This document shows positions 17,573 through 27,997 of a stretch of DNA of 64,000 nt, piece by piece. Origin of the DNA: Halovibrio variabilis (GTDB lineage: Bacteria; Pseudomonadota; Gammaproteobacteria; Pseudomonadales; Halomonadaceae); the NCBI RefSeq assembly GCF_007991175.1, contig NZ_BJXV01000008.1, positions 225,373 through 289,372 of the forward strand, written 5' to 3'. Numbering within the stretch: the stretch's first letter is position 1; each line of letters starts with the position of its first letter. Under the pieces are notes generated by a model. The model did no database searches, was not told the DNA's origin, and worked only from the letters and a program-made list of their open reading frames with translations. The position numbers and the translations under genes are program-made.

Positions 17573-18735
17573 GGTTGCGCCTCATTACCACCGGGACTAT
17601 GCCCGGGGTTTTCCAGCTCCGGCGGAACCGGCAGATTATCAGGGGTTGGCGGCACCTCGCCTCCTTGTTGTGCGACTTGCTTGAGGCGGTAGGCCCAGGC
17701 CATTACTTCCGCCACCGCGGTATACAGCTCGGCGGGCACCTCCGCCTCCAGGTCCACGTGATGATACAGCGCCCGCGCCAGCGGCGCTGCCTGCAAACGG
17801 GCAACGCCGGCTTCCTCACCAATTTCGCGAATCCGCGCAGCCACGGCATCGGCGCCTTTGGCCACTAGCCGCGGCGCGCCCATGCTGCCTTCCTGGTAGC
17901 TCAGCGCTACCGCATAGTGGGTCGGGTTGGTAATGATTACGTCCGCCTGGGGTACTTTGCTCATCATTCTGCCGCGCGCCATGGCCTGCTGCTGCTGGCG
18001 GATGCGGGCTTTTACCTGGGGGTCACCCTCAGACTCTTTATGCTCGCGCTTGACCTCGTCCTGGGTCATGCGCAGCTTCTTGGCATTGCTCCACAGCTGG
18101 TAAGGCACATCGATCAAAATAACCACGATGAGCGACAATATCATTATCCCTGCCGCCTGGGCCGCCATCTGCAGCGCATTGGTGAGCGCCTGCTGAACCG
18201 GCTGATTCATCAGCGCCATAAACTTGCCGATGTTGAAGTACAGAAATAGCGCAGCGATCCCCCCCACCAAGACCGACTTGGCGATAGCCTTAGCCAACTC
18301 GATCAGCGCCTGGCTTGAAAAGATACGCGCTACGCCCTTAATAGGGTTTAACTTGGATAGTTTAGGCTGCATCGATTTAGCCGATATCAGCCAGCCCCCC
18401 AGCAGCGCTGGGGCGACAATCGCGATGACCACTAACAGTAAAAATAGCGGTATCATGGCAAACAGCGTCCGCTGCCCCAGATCAAGCGCGTTCACCAGCA
18501 TCGGCGTGCTTTCCATCGCCTCGCGACGCTCGAACAAAAACGCCTGCTCCATGACCGTGCCCAGCTGGTCGTAGAGCATCCTGCCCATGCTCCACAGGCC
18601 GATCACCCCGCCCAGCAGCAGTAAAAACGTGTTTAATTCGCGGGAACGGGGAACCTGCCCCTCCTCGCGCGCTTTTTCCATTCGCCTGGGCGTGGCCTCT
18701 TCGGTCTTTTCCTGGTCGCTATCGTTTTCTGCCAT
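17569..18735 (-). CDS. flhB: Flagellar export switch protein FlhB
   Basis: Protein of 388 residues. FlhB switches export from rod/hook to filament substrates after self-cleavage. Starts MAENDSDQEKTEEATPRR, typical of the family. Four membrane helices lie at about 33-50, 90-115, 147-168 and 193-212. The autocleavage site NPTH is at residues 270-273 within IITNPTHYAVALSY. The C-terminal tail is proline-rich. A separate FlhB-C-domain paralog is encoded at 33170-33463. First gene of the minus-strand flhB-flhA-flhF-...-motD series; cheZ ends about 105 bp upstream. Confidence 0.97.
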   Translation of the reverse strand: MAENDSDQEKTEEATPRRMEKAREEGQVPRSRELNTFLLLLGGVIGLWSMGRMLYDQLGTVMEQAFLFERREAMESTPMLVNALDLGQRTLFAMIPLFLLLVVIAIVAPALLGGWLISAKSMQPKLSKLNPIKGVARIFSSQALIELAKAIAKSVLVGGIAALFLYFNIGKFMALMNQPVQQALTNALQMAAQAAGIMILSLIVVILIDVPYQLWSNAKKLRMTQDEVKREHKESEGDPQVKARIRQQQQAMARGRMMSKVPQADVIITNPTHYAVALSYQEGSMGAPRLVAKGADAVAARIREIGEEAGVARLQAAPLARALYHHVDLEAEVPAELYTAVAEVMAWAYRLKQVAQQGGEVPPTPDNLPVPPELENPGHSPGGNEAQP

Positions 18736-18772
18736 GCGGTCATCCGGCCAGGTGAAGCGAAGCTTAACACCT

Positions 18773-18800
18773 ATTCAGCCGCCCATAGGGACGGCTGAAT
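18773..18800. terminator. Hairpin between cheZ and flhB
   Basis: ATTCAGCCG (18773-18781) pairs with CGGCTGAAT (18792-18800), a 9-bp perfect stem with a 10-nt loop whose ends (CCC/GGG) can extend pairing. It lies between the cheZ stop and the flhB start on the transcribed minus strand. There is no T-tract, so it may be an attenuator or RNA-stability element rather than a full terminator. Confidence 0.45.
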
Positions 18801-18839
18801 GGCGTACTTTCTTGCCCAAAGGGCTTTTAAGAAGGTGCT

Positions 18840-19535
18840 TTAAAAGCCTAACTCGTCCAATAAATCGTCCACTTGGTCTTGCCCAGTGACGGTATCGGGT
18901 GCATTGTCCTTCACTTGGGGTCCATTCAAAAGCTCTTCGTTGCGCCGTGCACTGTCGCTTTTCCACTGATCCTCGGCCTTGCGCTGCATCGTTTCTCGTG
19001 CATGGGCGCTCGGCACGTTATCAATCAGCACCTGAACCAGCTGATGTTCGATCTCATGGATCACATCCATCATCTTCTTAATCACTTGGCCGGTCAGGTC
19101 TTGGAAGTCCTGGGCCATCATGATTTCCATCAGCTCTTTGTTGGTCGCCGCCGCCATATCGGGTACATCGCCCAAATAAGTCCGCGTCTCTTTGACCAGC
19201 GCTTTGGCTTCATCTAACTCTTTCGGCGCTTCAAACCACTCGGCCCAGCGCTTATCCAGCTCGCCGGCACGGTCTGCCAACTGATCCTGTATTGGCTGAG
19301 CACGATCGACCGCATTGAGTGAGCGATCGGCCGCCTGCTCCGTCATGGTGGCGACATAGTGCAGGCGGTCACGTGCATCAGGAATCGCTTCTGCCGCTTT
19401 TTCAATCTCTTTGTCTAACCCCAGCTCGCGCATGTTTTCGCGCAGCATACGGGTTAATTTACCAATACGGTGAAGCAGGTCTTCAGCGGTTTCTTCAGAC
19501 GACTGGGCAGAATCGGATTGCTCATTCTGACTCAT
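18840..19535 (-). CDS. cheZ: Protein phosphatase CheZ
   Basis: Protein of 231 residues. CheZ removes phosphate from CheY-P. It is an extended helical hairpin: QDFQDLTGQVIKKMMDVI (from residue 142) holds the conserved acidic and glutamine catalytic residues. The C-terminus DQVDDLLDELGF is the CheY-binding amphipathic helix on a flexible tether. Encoded 42 bp after cheY on the same strand. Confidence 0.96.
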   Translation of the reverse strand: MSQNEQSDSAQSSEETAEDLLHRIGKLTRMLRENMRELGLDKEIEKAAEAIPDARDRLHYVATMTEQAADRSLNAVDRAQPIQDQLADRAGELDKRWAEWFEAPKELDEAKALVKETRTYLGDVPDMAAATNKELMEIMMAQDFQDLTGQVIKKMMDVIHEIEHQLVQVLIDNVPSAHARETMQRKAEDQWKSDSARRNEELLNGPQVKDNAPDTVTGQDQVDDLLDELGF

Positions 19536-19577
19536 TATGCTGTCTCCTCGCTAACCAGGCACCCAGGCCCAGCCGCT

Positions 19578-19967
19578 TCATTTGCCCATTTTATCGAAAA
19601 TCTTATTGAGCTTTTCTTCTAGGGTGGCGGCCGTGAACGGTTTGACAACATAGCCGTTGGCGCCCGCTTGTGCAGCCGCAATGATATTCTCTTTCTTGGC
19701 TTCGGCGGTCACCATCAGCACGGGCAGCCCTTTCAAGGCGTCATCCTGACGGATCTCCTTGAGCATCTCCAGGCCATCCAGGTTAGGCATGTTCCAATCC
19801 GACACCACGAATTCAAAGTTGCCAGCGCGCAACTTATTGAGCGCATCTTGCCCGTCTTCCGCTTCATCCACATTGGTGAAACCTAGCTCCTTCAGCAGAC
19901 TACGTACGATCCGACGCATGGTGGGAAAGTCGTCTACGACCAGGAAACTCATATTCTTATCTGCCAT
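19578..19967 (-). CDS. cheY: Chemotaxis response regulator CheY
   Basis: Protein of 129 residues, a stand-alone receiver domain. Key residues sit at E. coli numbers: D12-D13 (metal), phospho-acceptor D57 in [13 protein letters not shown]87 in MVTAEA, Y106 and K109 in NGYVVKPF. CheY-P binds FliM and FliN (both encoded here) to reverse the motor. It lies between the first mcp and cheZ on the minus strand. Confidence 0.98.
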   Translation of the reverse strand: MADKNMSFLVVDDFPTMRRIVRSLLKELGFTNVDEAEDGQDALNKLRAGNFEFVVSDWNMPNLDGLEMLKEIRQDDALKGLPVLMVTAEAKKENIIAAAQAGANGYVVKPFTAATLEEKLNKIFDKMGK

Positions 19968-20052
19968 GGGTCATCCTCTCATCAATCCGTATATGGCACG
20001 GGGGAGACTGAAAAGTACAGTCAGGGGGTTTAAACGTTTACTGAAATCTTGG

Positions 20053-20104
20053 CCTTAAAACCGATCTTTAAAGCCAACCTTTAAAACCAATCTTTAAAAC
20101 TCTT
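20053..20104. repeat. Four imperfect 13-bp tandem repeats at the mcp 3' end
   Basis: Consecutive 13-bp units CCTTAAAACCGAT, CTTTAAAGCCAAC, CTTTAAAACCAAT and CTTTAAAACTCTT run from 20053 to 20104. They straddle the stop codon of the first receptor gene (20094) and the mcp-cheY gap. On the transcribed strand each unit reads like TTTTAAAGATTGG. No known function. Confidence 0.75.
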
Positions 20105-21791
20105 CCCACTCTTCGTGGTCGTTAGGCTTGGCGGCTGGAGGCCGTGCTTGCGAGTGGCCCACCCTGGGCGTTGACGCCGCCTTGGGGGTTGTCGGCCCAG
20201 GCGCTAGCGCCTGGGGTGACGCGGCCTGCTGCATGCCTACCAACTTGAAGACCGCAACCGCTTGCTCTAAACGATTGGCCTGCTCTTCAAGCGAGGCCGC
20301 CGCCGCCGTTGCTTGTTGCACCAGTGCGGCATTTTGTTGGGTAACTTGATCCATCTGGCCCACGGCTTGACTGACCTGTTCAATGCCGTCGCTCTGCTCT
20401 TGGGAGGCGGCGGAAATCTCATCCATAATATCGGTCACGCGGCGCACCGCGGTGACCACATCCGACATCGTGGTTCCCGCCTGCTCTACCAAGGTAGAGC
20501 CTTGCTTAATCTGCGTCACCGAGGCATCTATCAGGGTTTTAATCTCTTTAGCGGCGTCCGCGCTGCGGCTGGCCAAATTACGTACTTCACCCGCCACTAC
20601 CGCGAAACCGCGGCCCTGTTCTCCGGCGCGGGCGGCTTCTACTGAGGCGTTGAGGGCCAAGATATTGGTTTGAAAAGCAATCGAGTCTATCACGCTGGTA
20701 ATATCGGCGACTTTTTTCGAGCTGGTCGAGATGCCGTGCATGGTCTGTACCACTTGCGCGACCACATCGCCGCCACGCTCAGCCGTCGTAGAGGCGTCGG
20801 CTGCCAACGTACTCGCCTGGCGGGCATTATCGGCATTCTGTTTTACCGTCGCGGTCATCTCTTCCATGCTGGCGGCGGTTTGTTGAATCGATGCCGCCTG
20901 CTGCTCGGTGCGCGAAGAAAGGTCGGCATTACCGCTGGCAATCTCGCGGGTGCCGTGGTGGATTTCGTTACTGCCTTCGCGCACCCGGCCAACGATATTG
21001 GTGAGATTTTGCTGCATGGTGCCCATGGCCCCAAACAAACGGCCAATTTCATTGTTACCCGCCGCTGGCAGCGGATCGGTTAAATCTGCCTCGGCAATCG
21101 CATCCAGGCGCTGAATGGCACCTCTCAGTGGCGCGATTACCGTGCGGCGTAGCCCCACATAAATCACTAGCGTCATCAGCAGTGCAAACACCACTAAAGC
21201 TACTTTAATGATGTCAAACAAGTTGCTTTGGGCTTCCGCTTCGTCGCGAATGGTGTCCACCCGCGCAAAACCATAGCTAACAAACGCGGTCATGCTGGTG
21301 GATAAGCGGCTTAACGGCTCATCCATCTCATCGCGCAGCGTGTTATAGGCAGTTAGATCCATAGACTCAAAGGTGGCGTACTGCTGCTTGACCAAACCCA
21401 GCACCGCTCGAAAATCTTCAGCCAGGGCATTCCCCAGCGCCTCACCCTGGGGGGTAAGCGGTTGCGCAGCAAAGCGCTCAAAACGCTGCTCGGCGCGTTC
21501 AATATGCTCACCAGCGGCGGCAACTTGCTCGTCTGATTGCTGCATTCTGCCAACCATCAGATGGTTCGCGGCCGTTTCCATCGCCAGCATGGCCTGATTT
21601 AATAGCGAGTCGGCGCGGTTAATTTCATTTAGCTGCGCATCGCTAATATTACTGAGCGTCGCTAAGTTACTTTGGGCACTACGATCGGCCACAACCCCCA
21701 AGCCTGCGATCGCTAAAATCAGCGCGACAAAGCAGGCCAGTGCGGAGACCACAGCGGCATGGATACTCAAATTGCGCAGCAAACGATTCAT
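20094..21791 (-). CDS. Methyl-accepting chemotaxis protein (Tar/Tsr layout)
   Basis: Protein of 565 residues. TM1 at about 10-35; periplasmic four-helix-type ligand domain about 36-190; TM2 about 192-212; HAMP about 213-265 ([25 protein letters not shown] in part); signalling domain with hairpin tip [21 protein letters not shown] and methylation-type [20 protein letters not shown] flanks. The C-terminal EEWEEF ends in a W-E-x-F peptide of the type that docks CheR and CheB. Flexible P/A-rich linker before it. Ligand unknown. It lies between cheB and cheY. Confidence 0.95.
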   Translation of the reverse strand: MNRLLRNLSIHAAVVSALACFVALILAIAGLGVVADRSAQSNLATLSNISDAQLNEINRADSLLNQAMLAMETAANHLMVGRMQQSDEQVAAAGEHIERAEQRFERFAAQPLTPQGEALGNALAEDFRAVLGLVKQQYATFESMDLTAYNTLRDEMDEPLSRLSTSMTAFVSYGFARVDTIRDEAEAQSNLFDIIKVALVVFALLMTLVIYVGLRRTVIAPLRGAIQRLDAIAEADLTDPLPAAGNNEIGRLFGAMGTMQQNLTNIVGRVREGSNEIHHGTREIASGNADLSSRTEQQAASIQQTAASMEEMTATVKQNADNARQASTLAADASTTAERGGDVVAQVVQTMHGISTSSKKVADITSVIDSIAFQTNILALNASVEAARAGEQGRGFAVVAGEVRNLASRSADAAKEIKTLIDASVTQIKQGSTLVEQAGTTMSDVVTAVRRVTDIMDEISAASQEQSDGIEQVSQAVGQMDQVTQQNAALVQQATAAAASLEEQANRLEQAVAVFKLVGMQQAASPQALAPGPTTPKAASTPRVGHSQARPPAAKPNDHEEWEEF

Positions 21792-21839
21792 GGTAAATTC
21801 CCCGGTGTCATGGTTAATTGTTTGTCTTTATAGCTAACA

Positions 21840-22901
21840 CTAAACACGCTGCGCGCGGCCGGAGGCTGCGATAAGCGCCATCATGCGTGTTGGGATGTCA
21901 TCCAGCGCCACCACTTCAACGGCGCCGCCCACGGCAATCGCTTCACGCGGCATACCAAAGACCACGCACGTTTCTTCGTTTTGTGCCACGGTGGGCGACC
22001 CGGCTTGGCGCATTTCTAGCAGCCCTGCGGCGCCATCTTTACCCATGCCGGTAAGAATCACACCGATGGCATTTTTTCCGGCGTGCTGAGCCGCTGAGTG
22101 AAACAGCACATCCACCGACGGTCGGTGGCGGTTCACTGGCGGGCCATCATCCAGGCGCGCCACATAGTTGGCCCCGCTCCGGGCTAATTTAAGGTGCTGA
22201 TCGCCAGGGGCTATATAAGCGTGCCCGGGTAGAATCCGCTCCCCGTCGGTGGCTTCTTTAACGGTAATCCGGCACAGCCGGTCTAATCGCTCGGCAAACG
22301 AGCGGGTAAAACCGCCAGGCATATGCTGGGTGATCAAGATCGCCGGGGCGTTCGCGGGCAACGGCTCAAGCACTGCCCGAATGGCTTCGGTACCGCCAGT
22401 GGACGCGCCGATAATAATCAGCTTCTCACTCGACACTAACGGCGCTTTCAAAGCAGCAGGCGGCGGGGTATTTTTGTGTCGCGCCTGGCGGGGCCGTGAA
22501 CGGGCTGCGGCGCGGAGTTTTTCGGCGATCTCGTCGGCGTACTCCATCATCCCGTTGCGGATACCGAGACTTGGCTTGGCGACAAAATCGAGCGCCCCCA
22601 GCTCCAGCGCACGCAAGGTGATTTCCGAGCCACTTTGGGTAAGCGATGACACCATCAACACCGGCATGGGGCGCAGACGCATTAAACGCTCAAGAAAATC
22701 CAGGCCGTCCATACGCGGCATCTCGACGTCGAGCGTTAACACATCAGGATGGTGCTGCTTGATCAAATCCCGCGCCGCAATGGGGTCCGGCGCCACTGCG
22801 ACGACTTCCATATCAGGCTGAGAATTAATAATTTCCGTTAACAAATCACGGATTAGCGCCGAATCATCGACACACAGTACTTTGATCTTGGCTGCGCTCA
22901 A
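21840..22901 (-). CDS. cheB: Receptor methylesterase/deamidase CheB
   Basis: Protein of 353 residues. Demethylates receptor glutamyl esters, giving adaptation with CheR. Receiver domain 1-120 with D12-D13 and phospho-site D58 in [13 protein letters not shown] linker follows (about 130-160). The catalytic domain shows [17 protein letters not shown] (active-site serine), [10 protein letters not shown] (histidine) and [14 protein letters not shown] (aspartate), completing the S-H-D triad. Encoded 92 bp after cheR. Confidence 0.97.
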   Translation of the reverse strand: MSAAKIKVLCVDDSALIRDLLTEIINSQPDMEVVAVAPDPIAARDLIKQHHPDVLTLDVEMPRMDGLDFLERLMRLRPMPVLMVSSLTQSGSEITLRALELGALDFVAKPSLGIRNGMMEYADEIAEKLRAAARSRPRQARHKNTPPPAALKAPLVSSEKLIIIGASTGGTEAIRAVLEPLPANAPAILITQHMPGGFTRSFAERLDRLCRITVKEATDGERILPGHAYIAPGDQHLKLARSGANYVARLDDGPPVNRHRPSVDVLFHSAAQHAGKNAIGVILTGMGKDGAAGLLEMRQAGSPTVAQNEETCVVFGMPREAIAVGGAVEVVALDDIPTRMMALIAASGRAQRV

Positions 22902-22992
22902 AGCACGCCTCCTATGGCTGTAGACGCCTGATATGTGATTGCAACCGCCGGAGCCACAGCGCCTAGCGCGATTAAAACAACACGTAAATGGT

Positions 22993-23877
22993 TCATTTTT
23001 TTGCCAGCGTATAAATCGTCTGGCCGCGCAGTTTGAATGCGTCCGTTATATACGAGAAGTTTTCCGAGTGGCCTGCAAACAGCAAGCCATCGGGTTTCAT
23101 CAGGGGCGCAAACCGTTTAAGAATCTTTGCCTGTGTATCTTTATCAAAATAAATCATGATATTTCGACAGAACACCGCATCAAAAGGCCCTTTAATCGAC
23201 CATTGCGGCGCCAACAAATTAAGCGGCAGAAACTCGACAAGCGCCGACACTTCGGGACGAATTCTGGCAAACCCCGCGTGCTGCCCCGTGCCTTTTTGGA
23301 AAAAGCGTTTGACGCGCGCGTCGTCGAGCTTGCGCACCTGCTCTTGGGGGTAAACGCCGGCGCGCGCTCTGGCCAGCGCATCGGTGTCAATATCGGTGGC
23401 AATCACTTTGGCCTGCGATGCTTTAGGCCCCAATGTTTCGAGTAGCGTCATCGCCAGCGAGTAGGGTTCTTCCCCCGTCGAGGCTGCCGAACACCAGATG
23501 GTGACCGGCTCCTGGGCATTTTTAATGTGTTCAGCCAACAGCGGAAAATGGTGCCCTTCACGGAAAAAAGCCGTTAGGTTGGTGGTCAGCGCATTGGTAA
23601 ACGCCTCCCACTCTTTGGCTTCTGGCTGGCGCTCCAAGCGCACCAAATAATCGGTAAAGCGCGTCATTCCATGGTGACGCAGCCGCTTCGCTAAGCGGCT
23701 GTAAACCATTTCACGCTTATGCTCGGCCAACACGATCCCGGCGCGCTGATAAATCAGCTCGCGAATACGCGTGAAATCCGCATCCGTTAATGTCAAATCA
23801 CGTTCAATCTGGTTACCGGAGGCCCACTGGCTTGTATCGGCAGCCCGTTCTCGTTGCTCGGTCAAAACTCTTCCCAC
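22993..23877 (-). CDS. cheR: Chemotaxis protein methyltransferase CheR
   Basis: Protein of 294 residues. Transfers methyl groups from S-adenosylmethionine to receptor glutamates. N-terminal helical domain (about 28-90) then the SAM-binding fold: [37 protein letters not shown] and [13 protein letters not shown]. The C-terminus [11 protein letters not shown] is typical. It overlaps the preceding receptor gene by 16 nt, so the two are translationally coupled. All three receptors end in a W-E-x-F peptide expected to tether this enzyme. Confidence 0.97.
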   Translation of the reverse strand: MGRVLTEQRERAADTSQWASGNQIERDLTLTDADFTRIRELIYQRAGIVLAEHKREMVYSRLAKRLRHHGMTRFTDYLVRLERQPEAKEWEAFTNALTTNLTAFFREGHHFPLLAEHIKNAQEPVTIWCSAASTGEEPYSLAMTLLETLGPKASQAKVIATDIDTDALARARAGVYPQEQVRKLDDARVKRFFQKGTGQHAGFARIRPEVSALVEFLPLNLLAPQWSIKGPFDAVFCRNIMIYFDKDTQAKILKRFAPLMKPDGLLFAGHSENFSYITDAFKLRGQTIYTLAKK

Positions 23878-26033
23878 TCCTCTAAAGAGGCTGTTTGCCG
23901 TTTAACGGGCGGATTTGGCGACGTTTTACCCTGCGCGTGAGGCGCCAGCATATGGGGCGTTTGCACCCCGCCGCTTGCTGCACTCGTCGCAGGTGGACGT
24001 AGCGCCCCCTGACTGTTTAGCCGAAACGCCTCAACCGATAGCGCTAACAGGCCGGCCTGTTGTTCCAAAGCACCCGCCGCACGTGCCGTTTCTTGCACCC
24101 GCACGGCATTGCGTTGGGTGGCTTGATCCATTTCGGCGATGGCTTGATTGACCTGCGTGATACCACTGCTCTGCTCTTCGGAGGCAGCTGAAATCTCGTG
24201 CATAATTTGCGTCACGCTGCGCGCCGCTTCGGCGACCTCGGCAATCGCGACTTCGGCTTTTTTCACGGTCACAGCACCCGAACTCACCTCTTTGTTCGAG
24301 CCATCGATCAAACCGCGAATTTCTTGGGCAGCACCGGCGCTGCGCCCCGCCAGGTTGCGCACTTCGTCGGCGACGACCGCAAAACCGCGGCCATGTTCGC
24401 CGGCGCGCGCCGCCTCTACAGATGCGTTCAAGGCCAGGATATTGGTTTGAAACGCAATCGAGTCGATCACATTGATAATGTCGGTCATCTGCTGAGAGCG
24501 TTGAGTGATCCGCTGCATATTATCGACTAGCTGCGTCATCAACTCGCCCGTGTTCGTTACCTGCATAGCGTTGTTATCGGCTAAACGGCGGGCTTCTTGA
24601 GCGTTATCGCTGTTTTGTCTTACCGTCGCGGTCATTTCTTCCATGCTGGCGGCGGTCTGCTGTAAAGACGCGGCCTGCTGTTCAGTGCGCGACGATAGCT
24701 CTTCGTTACCGCTGGCGATGTCTTGCGCCGCGGGAGTAACGACATCGATACCACCTTTAACATCGCCAATGATGCTGCTGAGGCTTTTACGCATCGTGTC
24801 GAGCGACACCATCAGCTGGCCCACTTCATCGCGGCGCCGGGGCGGTACTTTAGCGGCTAAGTTGCCGCCTGCAATTTGTAGCGTGAAACGCGCCGCGCTG
24901 TTTAACGGGCGCACAATAGCGCGCAGCGTGATGACACCAATGAGAATAAGCAGCAGCAAGCCAATCGCTAAGACAATGGCTTGCGCACCCAGCATGGTGG
25001 CTTGGCCTTGCTGTGCTTCTTCGGCCATCGCTTCCGCGGCTTGCTGCTTCTGGGCAATCAGCTGGTTGACCATGCCGGACAGGGCACGCCCATCGTTGGT
25101 CATCACCTGGATGACCGCATCCAGGCCGGTAAACACCTGATAAGCTTCTTCGGCCTGAAGCACGCTGGCGGCTTGGCCCATACCGTTTTGTAGAAAGGCC
25201 TGGAGCCGTTGGTCAAACTCGGTGGCAAGTTCCGTCTTATTAACTTCCCGCGAATAGTACGCCTGCCACACCGCGGCGACGTCTGCAGCGTTCTCCTGGA
25301 CACTTTCGCCCATTTCAAAACGCTGACTAATCAGCTCCATGCGCTCAGGCTCGATCATCGCCTGACGGGTTTGGGCAATGGTCTGATCAATTTGCTGCAA
25401 ACGAATAACATCGCCCAGGCCATCATTGTTCAGCTGCCCTAACCGCTCGCCCGCCACGTTCAAGCCATACAGGCCTAACCCGCTACTTACCAATAGCAGT
25501 AGCCCGGCGACGACAATCATGCCTGCCAACTTGGCGCGGATGGTATCGAGACGTACCCGGGCCAAACGTGAGATCAGCCCTTTCTGGCGTAACCGGCCTT
25601 TATCTAAGTACAGCCGCTTATTGCGGCCTTCGCGCATTTCAGCGTAGGCCTGCTCTGCCTGCTCAATGGCTTCGCGGCTTGCCTGCACGCGCACAGAGGT
25701 ATAGCCCACAACCTGTTCATCTTCGATAATCGGCGTCACATTGGCGTCTACCCAGTAGTGATCGCCATTTTTGCAGCGGTTCTTAACCAGCCCGCGCCAG
25801 GTTTCCCCCGTTTTGACAGTGTGCCAGAGGTTCTCAAATGCCCCGGGTGGCATATCCGGGTGGCGTATCACGTTATGCGGCGCGCCTATCAGCTCGGCGT
25901 GCTCAAAGCCGCTAATAGCGATAAAAGCAGGGTTGGCATAGGAGATGCGCCCCTTGGTATCGGTACGCGAGACTAAAAAATCGTCTTCTTTTAACTCGAC
26001 TTCACGCTGAGTGACTGGCTGGTTATTACGCAT
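23862..26033 (-). CDS. Aer-like PAS chemoreceptor with an added periplasmic domain
   Basis: Protein of 723 residues. The N-terminal PAS domain (about 10-120) is very like E. coli Aer: R57, H58, D60, W70 and N85 sit at the same numbers in [12 protein letters not shown] and [14 protein letters not shown], so FAD binding and redox/aerotaxis sensing are likely. Unlike Aer, which has only a membrane hairpin, it has TM1 (about 170-190), a periplasmic helical region of about 155 residues (191-348) and TM2 (349-371). HAMP and the signalling hairpin ([21 protein letters not shown]) follow. C-terminus EEWEEF is a CheR/CheB docking peptide. Confidence 0.92.
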   Translation of the reverse strand: MRNNQPVTQREVELKEDDFLVSRTDTKGRISYANPAFIAISGFEHAELIGAPHNVIRHPDMPPGAFENLWHTVKTGETWRGLVKNRCKNGDHYWVDANVTPIIEDEQVVGYTSVRVQASREAIEQAEQAYAEMREGRNKRLYLDKGRLRQKGLISRLARVRLDTIRAKLAGMIVVAGLLLLVSSGLGLYGLNVAGERLGQLNNDGLGDVIRLQQIDQTIAQTRQAMIEPERMELISQRFEMGESVQENAADVAAVWQAYYSREVNKTELATEFDQRLQAFLQNGMGQAASVLQAEEAYQVFTGLDAVIQVMTNDGRALSGMVNQLIAQKQQAAEAMAEEAQQGQATMLGAQAIVLAIGLLLLILIGVITLRAIVRPLNSAARFTLQIAGGNLAAKVPPRRRDEVGQLMVSLDTMRKSLSSIIGDVKGGIDVVTPAAQDIASGNEELSSRTEQQAASLQQTAASMEEMTATVRQNSDNAQEARRLADNNAMQVTNTGELMTQLVDNMQRITQRSQQMTDIINVIDSIAFQTNILALNASVEAARAGEHGRGFAVVADEVRNLAGRSAGAAQEIRGLIDGSNKEVSSGAVTVKKAEVAIAEVAEAARSVTQIMHEISAASEEQSSGITQVNQAIAEMDQATQRNAVRVQETARAAGALEQQAGLLALSVEAFRLNSQGALRPPATSAASGGVQTPHMLAPHAQGKTSPNPPVKRQTASLEEWEEF

Positions 26034-26094
26034 GAGCTGCCTTTTTTAGTGTTTTTTATCTGAAAGAACGTCCCTGGCCTGACCTAACAAAAAA

Positions 26095-27390
26095 TTAAAA
26101 CGACTCCCACTCGGCGGTCTGTTTTGCGGGCTGCTTGTGTATCGCGAGCGGGCTTGACGTTGCGGGAGGCAACGTAGCCGAGGAGGAAGAGGCATGATGG
26201 CCGGAGGGGGCAGCGACACGAAAGCGCTCTACGGCCTCGCGTAACCGCGCTGCTTCGCTTTCCAGCTCATTGGCGCTGCGCGCCGCCTGCTGAACCAGCT
26301 GGGAATTTTGCTGAACGACTTGATCCATTTGCGCCACGGCCTGGTTCACCTGGCCAATGCCGCTGCTTTGCTGCTCAGACGCGGAGGCAATTTCGTCCAT
26401 AATGTCGTTCACCCGCTGGACCGCGGCCACCAGGTCTCGCATCGTTTCCCCGGCTTGGTTGACCCGCTGGGTGCCGGTATCGACTTTGCTAAGCGAGGAG
26501 TCAATCAGTGTGCGCACCTCTTTTGCGGCCGCGGCACTTCGGCTCGCCAAGCTGCGCACCTCTTGGGCCACCACGGCGAACCCTCTGCCATGCTCTCCGG
26601 CACGCGCCGCTTCTACCGAGGCGTTCAGCGCTAAAATATTGGTTTGAAACGCGATATTATCAATAACGGTAATGATATCAGCAACTTGATTGGAGCTCGC
26701 GCTGATGTCCTGCATGGTTTCAACGATTGCCCCGACCTCTTCACCACTGCGCCGTGCCGTCAAGGTGGCACTGTCTGCCAGCTGGCTGGCCTGGCGCGCA
26801 TTATTGGCATTGAGGCCCACCGTGGAGGCTAACTGCTCCATGCTGGAAGCCGTCTCCTCTAATGAGGATGCCTGCTGCTCGGTGCGCGAAGAAAGATCAT
26901 TATTACCGCTGGCAATTTGCTGGGAGCGCTCATAAATCGACGTACCGCTGCTACGTACAATACCGACCGTCTGCGAAAGAGAGTGCTGCATATGCGCCAT
27001 CGCGCTATAAAGCCGCCCTATCTCATTGTTACCCGGCGATGCGATGGTTTGGCTTAAATCGCCCTGAGCCATCTGCTCAAAATGCCCCACCAAGCGATCC
27101 AACGGGCGCAGCACGTTCGCCGTTACACCCCAAATAACCACGATAACCGTGGCCACTGTCATCATCACAATACCCAGTAACGCCCACCGAATCGTGGCGG
27201 CAAAAGCGCTGAAAGCCGTCTGCTGAGCTTGTATATCGTTAGCGCCCTGCACAATGGCGGCGCCATGATGCAGCGCATAAAGACCAATACCACTGGCAAT
27301 TAATACCAGTATCGACAGCGTCGCTAACACTAGCCCCCAGCTTAAGCGCACCGTCATATTATTCATTAATTGCCGCATTCGCTGACTCAC
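26095..27390 (-). CDS. Methyl-accepting chemotaxis protein with almost no periplasmic domain
   Basis: Protein of 431 residues from the GTG at 27390, which has GGAG 8 bases upstream; the frame is open to another GTG at 27417, and an ATG lies at 27378. TM1 (about 18-40) and TM2 (about 69-90) are separated by only about 28 residues, so there is no room for a normal ligand-binding domain. HAMP (about 91-145) and a full signalling hairpin ([21 protein letters not shown]) follow. Ends EWESF, again a CheR/CheB docking type. It may sense membrane or internal state, or signal through other receptors. Confidence 0.9.
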   Translation of the reverse strand: MSQRMRQLMNNMTVRLSWGLVLATLSILVLIASGIGLYALHHGAAIVQGANDIQAQQTAFSAFAATIRWALLGIVMMTVATVIVVIWGVTANVLRPLDRLVGHFEQMAQGDLSQTIASPGNNEIGRLYSAMAHMQHSLSQTVGIVRSSGTSIYERSQQIASGNNDLSSRTEQQASSLEETASSMEQLASTVGLNANNARQASQLADSATLTARRSGEEVGAIVETMQDISASSNQVADIITVIDNIAFQTNILALNASVEAARAGEHGRGFAVVAQEVRSLASRSAAAAKEVRTLIDSSLSKVDTGTQRVNQAGETMRDLVAAVQRVNDIMDEIASASEQQSSGIGQVNQAVAQMDQVVQQNSQLVQQAARSANELESEAARLREAVERFRVAAPSGHHASSSSATLPPATSSPLAIHKQPAKQTAEWESF

Positions 27391-27499
27391 GCGCTTTTCT
27401 CCACGCACAAACGGCACTCGCAGGCACTTTCCCTAGCGCGAGAATGCATTCTTTGGGTAGGACGGATCAGGCACGTTCCCTGTGCCAAGGTGCTTTGAA

Positions 27500-27997
27500 T
27501 TAGTGGCTGCTAGTGCTGTCGACCAACGCCATCTCTTCGCTGGTCAATAGCTTATCGATATCCACAAGGACCAGCATACGGTCGTCTAAACTGCCTAAAC
27601 CGCTCAAGAAGTCAGACGAGAGCGTGACACCAAATTCCGGCGCCGGCTTGATCTGATCGGGCGTCAACGTCATCACGTCGGAAACGCCATCCACCACAAT
27701 GCCGACCACGCGATCGGCGACGTTGACGACGATGACCACCGTTTGGCCACCGTATTCGACGCTTTCAAGGTGAAACTTAATGCGCAAATCCACAATCGGC
27801 ACAATAACGCCACGTAGATTAGTGACGCCTTTTATAAAATCGGGCGCATTGGCAATCCGGGTTACATTTTCGTAACCGCGAATTTCCTGCACTTTTAAAA
27901 TATCAACCGCGTACTCTTCTTCACCCAACGAGAACACCAGAAATTCGCGGCTTTCGGCTTCAGCGGTTAGTACCGCTCCACTATTGGCTTGACTCAT
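27500..27997 (-). CDS. cheW: Chemotaxis coupling protein CheW
   Basis: Protein of 165 residues, a single CheW (SH3-like) domain that links receptors to CheA. Conserved stretches: [39 protein letters not shown] and [11 protein letters not shown]. The start codon overlaps the cheA stop (ATGA), so production is coupled with CheA. Confidence 0.97.
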   Translation of the reverse strand: MSQANSGAVLTAEAESREFLVFSLGEEEYAVDILKVQEIRGYENVTRIANAPDFIKGVTNLRGVIVPIVDLRIKFHLESVEYGGQTVVIVVNVADRVVGIVVDGVSDVMTLTPDQIKPAPEFGVTLSSDFLSGLGSLDDRMLVLVDIDKLLTSEEMALVDSTSSH

